Assembly (NCBI RefSeq): GCF_900217905.1
Contig: NZ_OBMO01000020.1
Coordinates: 39,962 to 103,961, forward strand
DNA from: Alloalcanivorax xenomutans
Lineage (GTDB): Bacteria > Pseudomonadota > Gammaproteobacteria > Pseudomonadales > Alcanivoracaceae
Reading direction: 5' to 3'
Length of the DNA: 64,000 nucleotides
In this document: positions 27,159 through 37,083 of the stretch, one piece after another
Position numbering within the stretch: position 1 is the first letter of the stretch
How the letters are laid out: the number at the start of each line of letters is the position of its first letter
Notes under the pieces: generated by a model
What the model was told of the DNA's origin: nothing
Database searches by the model: none
Seen by the model: only the letters and a program-made list of their open reading frames with translations
Program-made: the position numbers and the translations under genes

Positions 27159-28433
27159 ATGTCCGAGGATTTCAAGAAGGCGGCCCTGGATTATCATGCC
27201 AAACCACGCCCGGGGAAGATCAGTGTCGAGGTGACCAAAAGCGCGAAAACCGGTCGCGACCTCAGCCTGGCCTATAGTCCGGGCGTCGCGGAACCGGTGC
27301 GTGAAATCGCCCGGGAACCGGAACTGGCTTACCGTTTTACCGCCAAAGGCAACCTGGTGGCGGTGATCAGTGACGGCACCGCTATCCTGGGACTGGGCAA
27401 TCTGGGCGCGCTGGCGTCCAAGCCGGTGATGGAAGGCAAGGGCATTCTGTTCAAGCTGTTCGCTGGCATCGACGTGTTCGATATCGAAGTCGAAGCGGAG
27501 GATCCGCAGGCGTTCATTGATACCGTGGTGCGCATTCACACCACTTTTGGCGGTATCAACCTGGAAGACATCCGCGCGCCGGAATGCTTCGAGATCGAAC
27601 GAGTGCTCAAGGAAATCTGCGACGTGCCGGTGTTCCATGACGACCAGCATGGTACCGCCATCGTGGTCGGCGCCGGGCTGCTCAACGCCCTGGAAATCCA
27701 GAACAAGCGCATTGAGGACATCAAGGTGGTGTGCGTCGGCGCCGGCGCCGCCGGGGTTGCTTCCGTGCGGCTGCTGATCGAAATGGGCGCGCGCAAGGAA
27801 AACATCCTGGTATTGGACCGCAAGGGCGTGATCCACAACCGCCGTGATGATCTCAACCAGTACAAAGCGGCGTTGGCCAACGACACCGACAAGCGCACTC
27901 TGGATGACGCCATCGAAGGCGCCGACGTGTTCATCGGCGTGTCCGGCCCGGACATGCTGACCCCGGAAATGGTCAAGAAGATGGCCGACAAGCCGATCAT
28001 CTTCGCGCTGGCCAACCCGGACCCGGAAATCCGCCCGGAAGTGGCCAAGGCCGCCCGCGCCGACGCCATCATCGCCACCGGCCGTTCCGATTATCCGAAC
28101 CAGGTCAACAACGTTCTGTGCTTCCCGTACATGTTCCGAGGGGCCCTGGATGTACGCTCCACCTCCATCAATGAGGACATGAAGCTGGCGGCGGTGCACG
28201 CCATCGCCGAGCTGGTGCGCGAAGCACCGCCCCGGGAAGTGCTGGAAGCCTATGGTGGCGAGCCGTTGAACTTCGGTCCGGAATACATCATTCCCAAGCC
28301 CAACGACCCGCGCCTGCTGGGCCGGGTCTCCGCCGCCGTGGCCCGCGCCGCGGTGGATTCCGGCGTCGCCCGCAAAGGCTACCCGTCTCACTACCCGCTC
28401 AAGTCCCTGGACGATATCTTCCCGGAACTGTAA
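27159..28433 (+). CDS. Malic enzyme (short form)
   Basis: Oxidative decarboxylation of malate to pyruvate with NAD(P)H formation, at the TCA/gluconeogenic node. 424 residues: the malic enzyme core without the C-terminal phosphotransacetylase-like domain found in E. coli MaeB. Motifs: [47 protein letters not shown], and the dinucleotide fold [17 protein letters not shown]. Coenzyme choice cannot be read with confidence. Ribosome site GGGGAG precedes the ATG. A perfect inverted repeat upstream suggests dedicated regulation, and a REP-like palindrome follows the stop. Confidence 0.93.
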   Translation: MSEDFKKAALDYHAKPRPGKISVEVTKSAKTGRDLSLAYSPGVAEPVREIAREPELAYRFTAKGNLVAVISDGTAILGLGNLGALASKPVMEGKGILFKLFAGIDVFDIEVEAEDPQAFIDTVVRIHTTFGGINLEDIRAPECFEIERVLKEICDVPVFHDDQHGTAIVVGAGLLNALEIQNKRIEDIKVVCVGAGAAGVASVRLLIEMGARKENILVLDRKGVIHNRRDDLNQYKAALANDTDKRTLDDAIEGADVFIGVSGPDMLTPEMVKKMADKPIIFALANPDPEIRPEVAKAARADAIIATGRSDYPNQVNNVLCFPYMFRGALDVRSTSINEDMKLAAVHAIAELVREAPPREVLEAYGGEPLNFGPEYIIPKPNDPRLLGRVSAAVARAAVDSGVARKGYPSHYPLKSLDDIFPEL

Positions 28434-28445
28434 CGGACGGGGATC

Positions 28446-28514
28446 GCGCGGCGCGTCAGCCGCTCCCACGGCAGGTTCTCGTGGCCTTCGTGGGAGGCGG
28501 CTAACGCGCCGCGC
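28446..28514. repeat. REP-like palindrome after malic enzyme
   Basis: Left arm 28446-28470 and right arm 28489-28514 pair over about 25 bp, with one mismatch and one extra base (cores GCGGCGCGTCAGCCGC and GCGGCTAACGCGCCGC, each bordered by TCCCACG/CGTGGGA). It starts 12 bp after the malic enzyme stop, with no T-run. Likely a dispersed intergenic repeat that may stabilise the mRNA end. Confidence 0.65.
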
Positions 28515-28610
28515 CGGCTTTACCCCCCTCCCAAGCCCTCTCCACCGCGCGCAAACCGATCCGCATGACTATACTGGGCCGGGCAAAGGCAGACGCATGG
28601 AGCGCGGTGT

Positions 28611-30008
28611 TTGGACGATACCAACAAACCTGAGCCAGCCATTGGCGGCAAAGCCGGTTTCATCATCGCGGTGCTGGTCAGTATAGCCAGTGCCCTGGCG
28701 ATCTGGTGGATGCTGTCCAAGGATAGCCCCGAAGTAGACCCCACCAATTATCCCCGCAGCCGCTACGCCCACGATGACGCTGGCGGTGTCTGGTTCCTGC
28801 GCCCCGGTGACGGCTATCAACGGGTGGAAGGCGCCGATGCGAGCAGCTTCGAACCTCTGCCGGCCAATGCCAATGGCCCTGTTGAATACAGCGGCCTGGC
28901 CCGGGACCGTGATCACTTTTATGCGATGGGACAGCGCATGCCGAGTGTGGCGCCGGACAGCGTGCGCTACCTGGAGTCGCGTTACTACGTTGCCGGCGAT
29001 CAGGCCTATTACGGCACTGCCCTGCTGCAAGGAGCCGACCCTGGCCGGTTGCGGGTATTCCAGAATGCCGTAAGGTACCCGAACGAGTACGCCCATGATG
29101 ACCGCCATCTGTATTTCCAGGGCCATTGGATCCAGGGCGCGGACATTGCGTCCCTGGCGAAAGTCCCGCGGGAAACGCCGACGCCGGCGGAGCGCGTGTA
29201 CCTGAAAGACCGTCACCGGGTGTATTACCGGGGTCGAGTGGTGGCGGGCGCGCGCCCGGATCAGTTCACTCTGATCACCGTGGAGGGGCAAAGCCGGAAC
29301 CTGATCTACGATGCCCATTACGGTTACGACGGTCAGCGCTATTTTCTGGGAAGTGAGGCAGTGCCGGAGCGGGTGGCCGGTACGGATCGGGTTCTGCCGC
29401 CGGGCAGTCTCAAACTGCTGCTGGCGGACAAGCTCCTGGGTTGGCATGCCCTGTTTTATCAGGGCCGGGAACTCTTTTATCACCAGCCCCTTGCCAATGA
29501 GTTGAAGCCCCTGTGCCAAAGGGATTCCGGCGCTCCCCTGGAACGGATCGGGCGTGGGTTCTACCGGGATGACCGGCATCTGTACTACGCCTGGACGGCG
29601 CTGGATCATCGCAAGGGCCGGTACGCCAGCGGCCTGCGCGGTTGGTACACCGGGTTGGAAGTAGTGCCTGGTGTGCATCCCGATGATTTGCGCCTGATCG
29701 GTGAGCGCCGCTTGCGCATGCAAGGCAAAACCCTGACCGGGAATCTGTATCAGGCCGGTGACCGCCGTTTCCTCAATCCATCCGAAGGATATGTGGCCGG
29801 CCTGTGGGGCGTGACTGAAAAAGGACAGCCACGGAGGCTGGATAGAGCGCGCGAGTGCTTGGCGTATACTCGCAATCCGGACTGGAACTACGTTCCTGTG
29901 TGGGCCCGCGACATTCTTATCCTGCTTGCTATCGTGCTGATCGCCATTCGTGGCATCCGCTGGCTGTTGCGGCGAAGGACGGCAGGAATCAAGGGAGAGC
30001 ATCAATGA
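28611..30008 (+). CDS. DKNYY-repeat membrane protein, two anchors
   Basis: 465 residues, function unknown. A helix at about residues 16-34 (GFIIAVLVSIASALAIWWML) and a second near the C-terminus (about 433-452, ILILLAIVLIAIRGIRWLL) bracket a domain that should lie in the periplasm. This domain is built from roughly six to eight degenerate units of the DKNYY family, e.g. YLKDRHRVYYRGRVVAGA, YAHDDRHLYFQGHWIQGAD, YRDDRHLYYAWTAL. The start is TTG at 28611, backed by GGAG eight bases upstream; ATG and GTG codons nearby are out of frame, and the next in-frame ATG falls inside the first helix. Its paralogue follows with a four-base overlap. The pair interrupts a conserved malic enzyme-ponA neighbourhood. 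Confidence 0.8.
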   Translation: MDDTNKPEPAIGGKAGFIIAVLVSIASALAIWWMLSKDSPEVDPTNYPRSRYAHDDAGGVWFLRPGDGYQRVEGADASSFEPLPANANGPVEYSGLARDRDHFYAMGQRMPSVAPDSVRYLESRYYVAGDQAYYGTALLQGADPGRLRVFQNAVRYPNEYAHDDRHLYFQGHWIQGADIASLAKVPRETPTPAERVYLKDRHRVYYRGRVVAGARPDQFTLITVEGQSRNLIYDAHYGYDGQRYFLGSEAVPERVAGTDRVLPPGSLKLLLADKLLGWHALFYQGRELFYHQPLANELKPLCQRDSGAPLERIGRGFYRDDRHLYYAWTALDHRKGRYASGLRGWYTGLEVVPGVHPDDLRLIGERRLRMQGKTLTGNLYQAGDRRFLNPSEGYVAGLWGVTEKGQPRRLDRARECLAYTRNPDWNYVPVWARDILILLAIVLIAIRGIRWLLRRRTAGIKGEHQ

Positions 30009-31300
30009 GGAGATGGGGGCAGGGACTGGCCTGGGTTACGGCAATTCTGGCGTTGATGGTCTCGCTGATGTTGTGGCTGGACCCCGGGGAAGAACCGGAG
30101 GTGACTCGAACCGATTATCCGGTGAGCCGCTACAGCCATGATGAGGACGGCGGTATCTGGTTTCTGCAGGCGGGAGAGGGCCATCAGCGGGTCGAGGGGG
30201 CTGATCCGGAGACGTTCGAACCGGTGCCCGGCGATACTGGGAGAGGCTACTTTTACAGTGGTTTGGCCCGGGACCGTGAGCACTTTTACGTGGACGGACA
30301 CCGTAAGCCGGAAGTGAATCCGGATTCCGTGGCTTATCTGGGCCGCCATTATTATCGGGCCGATGAGCGTGTGTACTACCGGAATACACTGCTGGACGGC
30401 GCCGAGGCCGCCAAAGTCCGCGTCCGCCACGGCGATTACGCCGACGACGGTGCCCGTCTGTACTATCAAGGACACTGGATCGCCGGTGCCGATGTTTCCT
30501 CGCTGAATGAAGTGGCGGTGACCGAACGGACCTCGGCGGACTTTCACTATCTCAAGGATGCCAACCGGGTCTATTACCGGGGAAAGGTGGTGCAGGGGGC
30601 CGAACCGGCGGACTTCACCGTGATCAGGGTCGAGGGCGGCACCTGGGGTAACCACTACGGCTACGATGGCCGGCGCTATTTCTTCAAGGACCAGCCATTA
30701 CCCGATCAAGTGGCGGACACCGGCCGGACCCTGCCGCCCGGTGCGCTGCAATTGCTGCAGGCGGACAAAGAATTCGGCTGGCATGTGCTGTTTCATGAAG
30801 GCGATACCTTTTATTTCCATCAACCCTTTACCAATGAATTGAAGGTGTTGTGCCGGCGTGATTCCAGTGCGCCCTTGGAAACCCTGGCGCAAGGGCTCTA
30901 TCGGGATGACCGGCATCTGTATTACGCCTGGGTGGAATGGGACTGGAACCGGCAAAGCCGAGGCGGAGGGCGCGGGCTGCAGGGTTGGAGCAGTGGCCTG
31001 GCGGTAGTGCCGGACGTCGATCCCGACAAGTTCCGTTTTATCGAAAAGGCGCGCTACCGCCGGTCGGGTTCCGCGCTGCGTGGCGGCGTGTACGATGCCG
31101 GTGGACAGCGTTTTTTCCACCCGGATTACAAGGGAGCAGCGCCCTACCGGGCGGCGTTGATGGGCTTCGATGAGAGCGGCGAGTTGCGCCATTTGCGACA
31201 TGATGGCCGCTGTGGTGCCTACACGGAGTCTCCGAACCGCTCGAGTTTCTTCAATGATCTGAAAGGTATGGTGAAATGGATGATCAATCGCGGCTCGTGA
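30005..31300 (+). CDS. DKNYY-repeat membrane protein, one anchor
   Basis: 431 residues from the ATG at 30005, which overlaps the previous stop (ATGA). One N-terminal helix (about 8-25, LAWVTAILALMVSLMLWL) is followed by a periplasmic-type repeat domain. Units such as YLKDANRVYYRGKVVQGA, YADDGARLYYQGHWIAGAD and YRDDRHLYYAWVEW align one-for-one with the upstream protein, so this is a tandem duplicate. It lacks the C-terminal helix of its partner. A 32-bp perfect palindrome is centred on its stop codon. It ends 30 bp from the convergent ponA. Function unknown; repeats of this type are usually assumed to mediate binding. Confidence 0.8.
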   Translation: MRRWGQGLAWVTAILALMVSLMLWLDPGEEPEVTRTDYPVSRYSHDEDGGIWFLQAGEGHQRVEGADPETFEPVPGDTGRGYFYSGLARDREHFYVDGHRKPEVNPDSVAYLGRHYYRADERVYYRNTLLDGAEAAKVRVRHGDYADDGARLYYQGHWIAGADVSSLNEVAVTERTSADFHYLKDANRVYYRGKVVQGAEPADFTVIRVEGGTWGNHYGYDGRRYFFKDQPLPDQVADTGRTLPPGALQLLQADKEFGWHVLFHEGDTFYFHQPFTNELKVLCRRDSSAPLETLAQGLYRDDRHLYYAWVEWDWNRQSRGGGRGLQGWSSGLAVVPDVDPDKFRFIEKARYRRSGSALRGGVYDAGGQRFFHPDYKGAAPYRAALMGFDESGELRHLRHDGRCGAYTESPNRSSFFNDLKGMVKWMINRGS

Positions 31301-31313
31301 GCCGCGATTGATC
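31282..31313. repeat. Perfect 32-bp palindrome across the stop codon
   Basis: GATCAATCGCGGCTC at 31282-31296 and its exact inverse at 31299-31313 flank only GT. The stop TGA of the second DKNYY gene is at 31298-31300, i.e. in the centre. It lies between convergent genes and may act as a bidirectional RNA hairpin, although no T-run follows. Confidence 0.75.
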
Positions 31314-31330
31314 CAGCAACCGGGAACGGA

Positions 31331-33931
31331 TCAGAAAATCTGTTCCGGGGCGCCGCCACTGCCGCCGTTATAGGGGCTTTCCTGTTCTGGCACTTCATCT
31401 TCGCGGAAATACTCGAAGATGGCATTGCTGTTGCCGGACCGCGCGACCAGGCCGCTCTTCGGATCAATACGGACCGAGACAATACCCGGCGGCTGACGCA
31501 GGGCGGTTTCCGGAACGCCTTCCAGAGCCTTGCCCATGTAGCTGATCCAGATTGGCAGGGCGGCACGGCCGCCGTATTCACCCCAGCCCAGGGATGTCGG
31601 CGTGTCCAGTCCCACCCACACAGTGGTCACCAGACTCGGCGCATAGCCGGAGAACCAGGCGTCCACGTGATTGTTGGTGGTGCCGGTCTTGCCGGCCAGA
31701 TCCTTGCGGCCCAGGGAGCTTGCCTGGCGGCCGGTGCCGCGCTTGATCACGTCCTGCAACATGGAATTCATCAGCCAGGCCACTTCCGGATCCAGAGTGC
31801 GGGGCGCCAGCACCGGCGGCGGCTGCAGTGTTTCCGGAGGTTGCTCATCGCGGTTGCTGTCGCCGAGACTGACTTCCTCACGCTCCAACAGCGTGGGCAA
31901 CTGCTCGCGCTGTTCCCAGGCTGCTTCCTCAGTGGCGATTCGGGCCCGTTCATCGGCGCAGGGCAGGTCGCACCGCAGTACTTCCGGCGCGCGCCACAGC
32001 ACATGGCCGTCGCGGTCCTCGATGCGATCAATGTACCAGGGGGTCACCCGGTAGCCACCGTTGGCGAACATGGCGTAAGCGGTGGCCAGCTCCAGCGGCG
32101 TCAGCGAGCCGCTGCCCAGGGCCAGGGACAGATCCCTCTGGAAACGGTCATAGGGCAGACCGAATTCCTTCAGGGTCTCCATGGTCTGCTGGATGCCCAC
32201 CTGGCGGAGAATGCGGATGGACACCAGGTTGAGAGAACGGTACAGCGCCTCACGCATGCGGGTTGGGCCGTAGAAGCGGCCGCTGGAGCCTTTCGGCCGC
32301 CAGGCCTTGCCCAGTTCGGAACTGTCGTAGACCACCGGGGCGTCATTGATAATGGTGGCCGGGGTGAAGCCGTTTTCCAGTGCGGCGGTATAAACAAACG
32401 GCTTGAATACGGAACCCGCCTGACGCTGGCCCTGCATCGCCCGGTTGAAGTTGGAGGCGGCGAAGCTGTAGCCGCCCTGCAATGCCTGCAGGGCGCCGGT
32501 TTCCGGATCCAGTGACACCAGCGCGGATTGCGCCTGGGGCAGTTGCGCCAAGCGCCAGTGGGCGCCGCTCTTGTCATCCACCGGGCGCAGGTAGATGACA
32601 TTGCCGACTTTGAGGACATCGGCGACCTGTTTCGGTTTTTTCCCAACATAGCCCTTGCGCAATGCCGGGCGGGCCCAACTGATATCCTTCCAGGCCACCA
32701 CGGCCTGTTTGCCGTCGCCCAGCAGTACCGCCGCGGCGTCTTCCCGTATCTCGGTGACGATGGCCGTGCGCAGCGGCCCATACGCGGGCTGGTCCTTGAA
32801 GGTATCGAGCCAGGCGACCACATCGTTGCTCAGGCTTTCCTGATCTTCCTCCTCCGGTCGGGCCAGCTCCGGCTGTGGTGCCTCATCCTCGGGGGCGGCT
32901 TCCGCATCGTCGCCTTGGGGCCAGGCCAGCTTCGGCAGAGCGCCGGTGTCCACCTCGGCCAGCGGACCGCGATAGCCGTGGCGCTCATCGTATTCGTGCA
33001 GGCCCTCACGCAGGGCGCGCACCGCCGCTTCCTGGCGTTTGCTGTCGACCGTGGTGATAACCCGTAAACCCTGGGTGTAGAGGTCCCCGGGGATGATATC
33101 GGCCACCGCCAGGCGCGCCATCTCCGCCACATAGGCGCCTTCCACTTCAGGTCGTGAAGTGTGATAGCGGGCGGTCACCGGTGCCCGCCGGGCTTGTTCC
33201 ATTTGTTCCTCGGTAATGGCGCCGGTTTCGTGCATGCGGCCGAGAATCCAGTTGCGGCGCTGTACCGCCCGCTCCGGGTTGGTGATCGGGTTGTAGGCGG
33301 AAGGTGCCTTCGGCAGGCCGGCGATCATCGCCCACTGCGGCAGGGTCAGTTCGCCGATGTCCTTGCCGTAGTAAACCTTGGCCGCGGCCTGGGCGCCGTA
33401 GGAGCGGTGGCCCAGATAGATCTTGTTGAGATACAGCTCGAGGATTTGTTCCTTGGTCAGGATGTGCTCGATCTGCATGGCCAGCACGATCTCGTTGAAC
33501 TTGCGCAGGAAGCGTTGTTCCCGGTCGAGAAAGAAGTTGCGCGCCACCTGCATGGTGATGGTGGAACCGCCGGAGCGGATCTCGCGATAACGGATCAACT
33601 CCACCGCGGCCCGGGCCAGCCCTTTCACATCCACCCCGGCATGGCGGAAGAAGCGCTCGTCTTCCGCCGCCAGTACCGCCTGGACGAACAGCGGTGGCAG
33701 ATGGTCGAAGGTGACCGGCTCGCGACGCTTCTCGCCGTACTCGGCCATGAGTTTCTCGTCACTGCTGTAGATACGCAGCGGCGTCTGGTACTCGACCTCG
33801 CGAATGCCAATGGCATCAGGCAGTTGCGGCGCCAGGTACAGATAGGAGCCGGCCATGACCAGGACGGCGCCACAGACGGCGGCAAAGGCGAGGAGGAGGA
33901 GAGGGCGGATCCAGCGGACGGCAGATTGCAT
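31331..33931 (-). CDS. ponA: Penicillin-binding protein 1A, bifunctional
   Basis: Class A PBP (also called mrcA) that polymerises and crosslinks peptidoglycan; bitopic inner-membrane protein of 866 residues. One helix (about 9-31) is followed by the glycosyltransferase domain with EDERFFRHAGVDVKGL and GGSTITMQVARNF. An OB-like insert comes next (about 310-430, with an acidic stretch rich in Glu/Asp near residue 345). The transpeptidase has SVFKPFVY (active Ser), SLNL and KTGTTNNHVDAWF. Divergent from pilM, the known pseudomonad arrangement, with a 259-bp gap between starts. Confidence 0.97.
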   Translation of the reverse strand: MQSAVRWIRPLLLLAFAAVCGAVLVMAGSYLYLAPQLPDAIGIREVEYQTPLRIYSSDEKLMAEYGEKRREPVTFDHLPPLFVQAVLAAEDERFFRHAGVDVKGLARAAVELIRYREIRSGGSTITMQVARNFFLDREQRFLRKFNEIVLAMQIEHILTKEQILELYLNKIYLGHRSYGAQAAAKVYYGKDIGELTLPQWAMIAGLPKAPSAYNPITNPERAVQRRNWILGRMHETGAITEEQMEQARRAPVTARYHTSRPEVEGAYVAEMARLAVADIIPGDLYTQGLRVITTVDSKRQEAAVRALREGLHEYDERHGYRGPLAEVDTGALPKLAWPQGDDAEAAPEDEAPQPELARPEEEDQESLSNDVVAWLDTFKDQPAYGPLRTAIVTEIREDAAAVLLGDGKQAVVAWKDISWARPALRKGYVGKKPKQVADVLKVGNVIYLRPVDDKSGAHWRLAQLPQAQSALVSLDPETGALQALQGGYSFAASNFNRAMQGQRQAGSVFKPFVYTAALENGFTPATIINDAPVVYDSSELGKAWRPKGSSGRFYGPTRMREALYRSLNLVSIRILRQVGIQQTMETLKEFGLPYDRFQRDLSLALGSGSLTPLELATAYAMFANGGYRVTPWYIDRIEDRDGHVLWRAPEVLRCDLPCADERARIATEEAAWEQREQLPTLLEREEVSLGDSNRDEQPPETLQPPPVLAPRTLDPEVAWLMNSMLQDVIKRGTGRQASSLGRKDLAGKTGTTNNHVDAWFSGYAPSLVTTVWVGLDTPTSLGWGEYGGRAALPIWISYMGKALEGVPETALRQPPGIVSVRIDPKSGLVARSGNSNAIFEYFREDEVPEQESPYNGGSGGAPEQIF

Positions 33932-34108
33932 ATAGTGGCAATTGATGTGGATTCAGAATAAAGGCTTAGAGCATGTCCTCGGCGGTCCGGGCCAAGTCAC
34001 CTGGGACGGTTTATGCGCGGGAACAGCATCCAGCCGTGAAGCACGTCATTATACGGCGTAAAGGTTGTTGTGATCTAATAACCTTTCTGCTACTACTAAT
34101 TTCTCATG

Positions 34109-35825
<1,717 letters not shown>

Positions 35826-35839
<14 letters not shown>

Positions 35840-36512
35840 CCTGAAGAATCTCGACGTTCGTGAGCTGATCGACGAAATCAACAGTCTGGATTTCGAGAAC
35901 ATTGGCGGCTGGCCGCTGCCGATCAAGATCGGTGCCGCCGTGCTGGTGTTCGCGGCCGTGCTGCTGTTGGGGTATCTGCTGTCGATCAAGGATCTGAAAG
36001 CCCAGCACGAGCGTCTGGAGCGGGAGGAGCGAAGCCTGCTCACCAGCTTCGAAAAGAAGGCGTTCAGCGCCCACAATCTGGAGCAGTACCGGCAGCAGCT
36101 GGTCGAGCTGGAAGAGAACTTCGATACCCTGAAAAACCAGCTGCCGCGCGACACCGAGGTGCCCGGTTTGCTGGAGGACATTACCCATACCGGCTTGAGC
36201 AGCGGTCTCGAGTTCGAGGTGATCGAGCTCAAGGATGAAGTGCAGAAGGAGTTCTACGCGGAATTGCCCATTGATATCCGGGTGACCGGGGATTACCACG
36301 GATTCGGGGCGTTTGTCTCCGGCGTGTCGGCGCTGCCGCGGATCGTCACCTTGCACGATTTCAAGGTGGAGCCGGGCAGCAAGGAGGAGAGTGGCGGCTT
36401 GCTGAATCTGGCGATCACCGCCAAGACCTATCGCTACGCCGCCAGCGACGGCGACGATGACGGGGGCAAGAAGGTGGCCGGTAAAAAGACAAGCAGGAAC
36501 GGCCGTTCCTAG
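35826..36512 (+). CDS. pilO: Type IV pilus assembly protein PilO
   Basis: 228-residue bitopic inner-membrane protein forming heterodimers with PilN and contacting PilP. The ATG at 35826 gives the conserved start MKASDLKNLDVRELIDEIN; a longer frame from 35799 lies inside pilN and is unlikely. Membrane helix at about 36-56 (KIGAAVLVFAAVLLLGYLL), coiled coil to about residue 105, then the periplasmic domain. The C-terminus is basic (KKVAGKKTSRNGRS). Confidence 0.95.
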
Positions 36513-36529
36513 CGCGTAAGGGGGGAATC

Positions 36530-37063
36530 ATGAAAGCGCGTAATTTAGCCGCCGCACCGTGTCTGCTGGCGGCGCTATTGTCTCTCGGGGGTTGCACCGC
36601 CGGCGCCGATATCGGCCAGTTGGATGCCCGTCTCGAGGAAATCAAAGCCCGGCCACGCGGACGCATCGAGCCGCCGCCGGAGTTCAAGCCCATTGCCACC
36701 TTTACCTACGGCGCGCACAAGCTGCGGCCGCCGTTTTCGCCGCCGGTGGAGCAGGAACTGGTGAAGGTGCCGGAAGGGCGCAAGGTCGAGCCGGATATGA
36801 GCCGTCCACGGGAATACCTGGAGCGTTTCAGTCTGGATGCGCTGCGCATGGTGGGCACCATTACCAAACCCGGCAAGGCGCTGGAGGCATTGATGGAGGA
36901 TCCCGCCGGGGCCGTGACCCGGGTCCGGGTGGGCAGTTACTTGGGGAAAAATTTCGGCCGGGTGGTGGCCGTTCGCGATAACGAAGTGTCGTTGGTGGAA
37001 ATCGTGCCTGACGGCCACGACGGCTGGGTGGAGCGGTCCCGCGCCGTTTCCATCGCCGAATAA
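36530..37063 (+). CDS. pilP: Type IV pilus lipoprotein PilP
   Basis: 177-residue inner-membrane lipoprotein. Signal peptide ends with the lipobox LSLGGC (Cys about residue 23). A flexible linker is followed by a beta-sandwich (about 85-175; VRVGSYLGKNFGRVV) that binds the PilQ N0 domain and so connects PilNO to the secretin. It begins 17 bp after pilO. Its stop overlaps the first possible pilQ start (TAATG). Confidence 0.95.
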   Translation: MKARNLAAAPCLLAALLSLGGCTAGADIGQLDARLEEIKARPRGRIEPPPEFKPIATFTYGAHKLRPPFSPPVEQELVKVPEGRKVEPDMSRPREYLERFSLDALRMVGTITKPGKALEALMEDPAGAVTRVRVGSYLGKNFGRVVAVRDNEVSLVEIVPDGHDGWVERSRAVSIAE

Positions 37064-37083
37064 TGTTGCTGGGGAAGCCTGTT

